Source: Spirochaetaceae bacterium (GTDB lineage: Bacteria; Spirochaetota; Spirochaetia; Treponematales; Breznakiellaceae). From it: DNA of 8,900 nucleotides. A program made the translations under genes and the position numbers. The notes beneath the pieces are model-generated. The model saw nothing but the letters and a program-made list of their open reading frames with translations, ran no database searches and was not told the origin of the DNA. Positions 6,591-8,900 of this stretch are shown here, piece after piece. The stretch spans positions 1 to 8,900 of the forward strand of contig JAISZQ010000181.1 of assembly GCA_031269165.1 (NCBI GenBank), given 5' to 3'. Position 1 is the stretch's first letter, and each line of letters begins with the position of its first letter.

Positions 6591-7111
6591 ATGAAAAAAG
6601 ATTTTATTACAACAAGGGATGTCTGGTACGAGGTTCGTACCGGGATTAACATCAGCGAGCCCTTGTTCCCGTTGTGGTGGGCGGCGGCACTTTTCTCTCG
6701 CGTGCTTCGTGAGGCGAAGGGGCGGTTCGGGTTTGAGATGCGCGCGGGCTTGCGATCGAGGGGGTGTGGCTCGCGTTCTATATCAAGCCCGCCGACGGGT
6801 TAAAACTGCCCAAGATTATGCAGTGGCTGAAACAAACATTCTCCCTCCGGTTCAACGTGCGGACGGGAAGGAAGGCGCATCTTTGGGGAGAGCGGTACTG
6901 GTCGGAGATTCTGGCGGGGGAGCCGCCTGAGTGGACGGAGGAGGTGGACTGGGAGGCGGTTGTGGCGGAGGGAAAGACACCAATCCCGGCGGTAATGGAC
7001 TACGCTCTGAGTTGGGACAGCCTAAGGACGGGGGTCTGGGAGGCGAAAACGAGTTTTTTGCCCAAAAACCCGCCCGATCCCGCGTTTCCATCCGTCCAAC
7101 GAGGCTGTTGA
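6591..7111 (+). pseudogene. frameshifted Y1/RAYT-like transposase gene
   Basis: Read with one frameshift, this gives a protein of about 170 residues shaped like IS200/REP-associated (Y1) transposases: WYEVRTGINISEPLF as first strand, a helix ALFSRVLREAKGRFGFEMR, then after the break IEGVWLAFYIKPADG, LPKIMQWLKQTFSLRFN and GRKAHLWGERYWSEIL. The frame changes near 6753-6755: one missing base there would join ...MRAGLR to IEGVWLAF. The HUH pair normally found in the strand before the IMQW helix is replaced by AFYIKP, and the catalytic tyrosine position in the TFSLRFN helix appears to be phenylalanine. So even the repaired protein looks unable to cut DNA by the usual mechanism. From memory, similar proteins are common in termite-gut Treponema; this was not checked. 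The reading frame ends where the IS-related DNA begins. Confidence 0.6.
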
Positions 7112-7131
7112 ATTAGTCGGTTTGGGTAGAG

Positions 7132-7161
7132 ATATGCCTCCCCTATAGGCTCGGGGCATAT
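7132..7161. other. inverted repeat between two decayed transposase genes
   Basis: ATATGCC (7132-7138) pairs with GGCATAT (7155-7161). With one bulged T, two further C-G pairs (7140-7141 with 7153-7154) extend the stem to nine pairs. It lies after the stop of the Y1-like pseudogene and about 70 bases beyond the end of the IS1182 gene, so it could act as a weak two-way terminator. Neither strand has a T-run after the stem. Confidence 0.35.
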
Positions 7162-7230
7162 ATATATAGAATCACAGGCTTAGCCCGCTTTTTGCCCGCC
7201 CTTCCGCAAATCCGCTTCCGTTCTTCCCCC

Positions 7231-8763
7231 TTATCCTCCGCTCCCTGCCGCTATGCGCGGTATACATTTCCCTATATTATGCACCATGCAGTATAGCATC
7301 CATTGAATATTTACTTTTATCTTTGTCCCCAGCGAAAACCTGTCCATCCCCTTGCAATAACTCATATCTGAAAAACACGGTTCTATTATTTGCATCCGCC
7401 TCCCGTATAACGCGCGGTATTTCGCCCCGTCTATCTTTTTCCTCATCTCCTCACACAGGTTCTCTCCCTCACTCCGGTCAACTATATACAGCGTCCGTTT
7501 CGGAGACTTCCCCCCGCGGCTTGCTATGCGCTGCCGCTGTAACGGGCATTCCTTACAATCGCTGCTTTTCGCCTGATACTTCTCCCCACTGTTCCGGTTC
7601 AGCTTCACACGGCCCTTGTACGAAAGCTCCTTCCCGGCGGGACACCGGTAACTGTTTCTCTTCTCATCATATTCAAAGTCTTTCACCGTATACCGTCCCT
7701 TGCCACCGTGCTCAAGTCCACCCGTCAAAATGTTCGTCCCGCTTGCGGAACTGCTGGTCCGGTATGATCATTTCTATCTTCCTCTCCTCCGTTTCCTTCA
7801 GGTTCTTCTCCGTAAAATATCCCGTGTCCCCCTCAACTGTCGCTTCCTCAAGCGGCCTGTCATTCCCGGTCAATCTTTTCATATTCTCATTTAGACTTTC
7901 CAGCATCCCGGGAAAATGTTCGCTCCTGGTCCTGCTCCCAAACGCTTCCGCCGCTACTATTACCTGATTTTTGCTGTCCGCTGCCGTTATCCCGTTGTAT
8001 CCCTGAATATATCCGTGCGCCCCTTTTATCTTCGCGCTCCCGTTGTCCGTTATGTTCGATTTTACTTCATCCCCGGCCGCCCCTTTCCGCGCTTCCGCCG
8101 TTTCCAAAAAACGGTCTATGTATTTTAATTTCTTTTCTATCCGCTCAAGATGTTTCTTCTGATATTCCTTGTCGTACACGTATGAGTAAGCCGCCCCCGT
8201 TAAGTCTATTTCCTCTCCGGCCTGTTTATCAAACCGGATATGCCGCCCTATTATCTTTTCCATCAGCGTTTCAAGGCCTTTCTTTTTCTTTCCCAGTTCC
8301 TCAAGGGTTCCAGACCATTCCTTGGCCGCGTTGGACGGCAGCTTGCAGCCGTCTATGGCGAACAGTTCTCCGCCGATTAATCCCGGCGCGTAACACTTCA
8401 GCAATACCTGCGCGAATAGTCCCTTCACCGCCTCCGCCCGGCTTGAGATGAAGTACGTGATAGTGTCATGGTCAGGCTCCGCGTCACGGGCCAGGTTTTT
8501 TACAATGATATTCGTTTTACACGTGTATTCTATAGGCCGGCCGGTGATGATCCCCCGCGAGTAGCAATAGAAGATTATTTTGAGCATGACGTCGGGGGGA
8601 TAGGCGGGCGCGCCCAACCGGTCGTTGCGGAACGCCGCGTCGAAGGCGCTCAGGTCAAACCGGTCGATGAGGTAATTCAAGGTGTGTTCGAAGGAGCCGG
8701 GGATGAGTTGTTCTTTAAGAGAAACAATCCTTGTGATTTGTCAAAGTATTTATAACGGGCCAT
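7231..8763 (-). pseudogene. IS1182-family DDE transposase, two frameshifts
   Basis: This is an RNase-H-fold DDE transposase of the IS1182 family in three frame segments. The first, from ATG 8763, begins MARYKYFDKSQGLFL as such proteins do. Near 8719-8721 the frame must move by -1 to continue as LKEQLIPGSFEHTLNYLIDRF. The main segment carries the N-terminal DUF772-like region (PPDVMLKIIFYCYSRG), the first aspartate (FAIDGCKLP) and the second (VEGDTGYF), and runs to IIPDQQFRKRD. At 7720-7721 one extra base moves the frame back, giving GKGRYTVKDFEYDEKRN, a cysteine-bearing segment (CPAGKEL, CKECPLQ) and the catalytic glutamate (MQIIEPCFSD). The C-terminus is complete. The repaired length, about 510 residues, fits the family. 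All three acidic residues survive, so the decay is recent. The two shifts cancel, but the middle segment cannot be made in frame with the ends. Confidence 0.8.
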
Positions 8764-8806
8764 ACTAGTAGATAGATTAGACTAAGGCAGTGCTTGAAAA
8801 TAACAT

Positions 8807-8900
8807 TTACTTTTCAGCGAGTGAATCCGGCAATATAGCGTAATTCCATTCACCATGAAAGTCATCCTTTTGAATATTGACTTTGCGGAGTTCTTCGTCG
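8807..8900 (-). pseudogene. C-terminal end of ISAzo13-like transposase, cut by window edge
   Basis: Thirty codons are visible before the stop at 8807-8809. They read DEELRKVNIQKDDFHGEW followed by NYAILPD and SLAEK. The KVNI..DDFHGEWNY pattern is, from memory, the usual C-terminal end of ISAzo13-family (Rhodopirellula-type DDE) transposases. It points the same way as the IS1182 gene, 43 bases from its start. Whether the rest of the gene is intact lies outside the window, so it could be a partial CDS and not a pseudogene. Confidence 0.5.

Larger units (their letters stand above)
7101..8806 (-). mobile_element. IS1182-family insertion sequence, ends uncertain
   Basis: The decayed IS1182-type transposase gene occupies nearly all of this interval. 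The limits given are only the edges of the flanking genes: the Y1-like pseudogene on the left and the ISAzo13-like remnant on the right. TTAGTC (7113-7118) and GACTAA (8780-8785) are inverted and near the expected ends, but the sequence around them does not align well, so terminal repeats are not established. No target-site duplication was found. Confidence 0.4.

Noticed and set aside
6515..6652. Longer tssB start 46 codons upstream
   Set aside because: The extra residues do not resemble TssB, and the strong GGAGGAGG site points to ATG 6514. The longer form would also overlap the divergent gene.
8712..8725. Programmed frameshift in the IS1182 transposase
   Set aside because: No slippery heptamer of the X XXY YYZ type is present, the family is not known to use one, and a second shift further on points to mutation.
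7101..8800. Clear terminal inverted repeats of the IS1182 element
   Set aside because: Only six bases (TTAGTC/GACTAA) match in inverted orientation. Their flanks do not align, so the match may be chance.

Overview
The window holds a six-gene block of a type VI secretion system (T6SS), all on the minus strand and intact. In transcription order it is tssB (6514-6002), tssC (5989-4514), hcp/tssD (4276-3830), tssE (3770-3255), tssF (3216-1417) and tssG (1438-353). These genes encode the contractile sheath (TssB/TssC), the inner tube (Hcp) and three baseplate proteins (TssE, TssF, TssG). The membrane complex (tssJ/L/M), tssK, tssA, the ClpV ATPase (tssH) and the VgrG/PAAR spike are not in the window, so this is only part of an apparatus.

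Upstream of tssB lies decayed mobile DNA. In order it is: a frameshifted plus-strand gene like REP-associated/IS200-type (Y1) transposases (6591-7111); a minus-strand IS1182-family DDE transposase broken by two frameshifts (8763-7231); and the last 30 codons of a third transposase, which looks like the ISAzo13 family (8900-8807, running off the window edge). All three are broken or cut off, while the T6SS frames are all open. This argues that the frameshifts are real decay and not general sequence error.

The first ~350 bases, downstream of tssG, hold no convincing gene. They contain a GC-rich run of close-packed stem-loops (about 79-298), including an 8-bp stem enclosing a 7-bp hairpin with a tetraloop. 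This is the least explained part of the window. A degenerate 37-base sequence near its left edge (41-77) recurs just past the 3' end of tssC (4453-4489). A perfect 8-bp hairpin with a GAAA loop (3784-3803) lies in the hcp-tssE gap, right before a tssE start that lacks a good ribosome binding site.

The organism is a Gram-negative-type bacterium, because T6SS needs an outer membrane. From memory, the Y1-like protein and the IS1182 protein resemble proteins of termite-gut Treponema (spirochaetes). This is recollection and was not checked; the assignment is moderate at best. Together the six genes would build the sheath, tube and baseplate, in which sheath contraction drives the Hcp tube outward. 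The gene order puts the high-copy parts (sheath, tube) first and the low-copy baseplate parts last.
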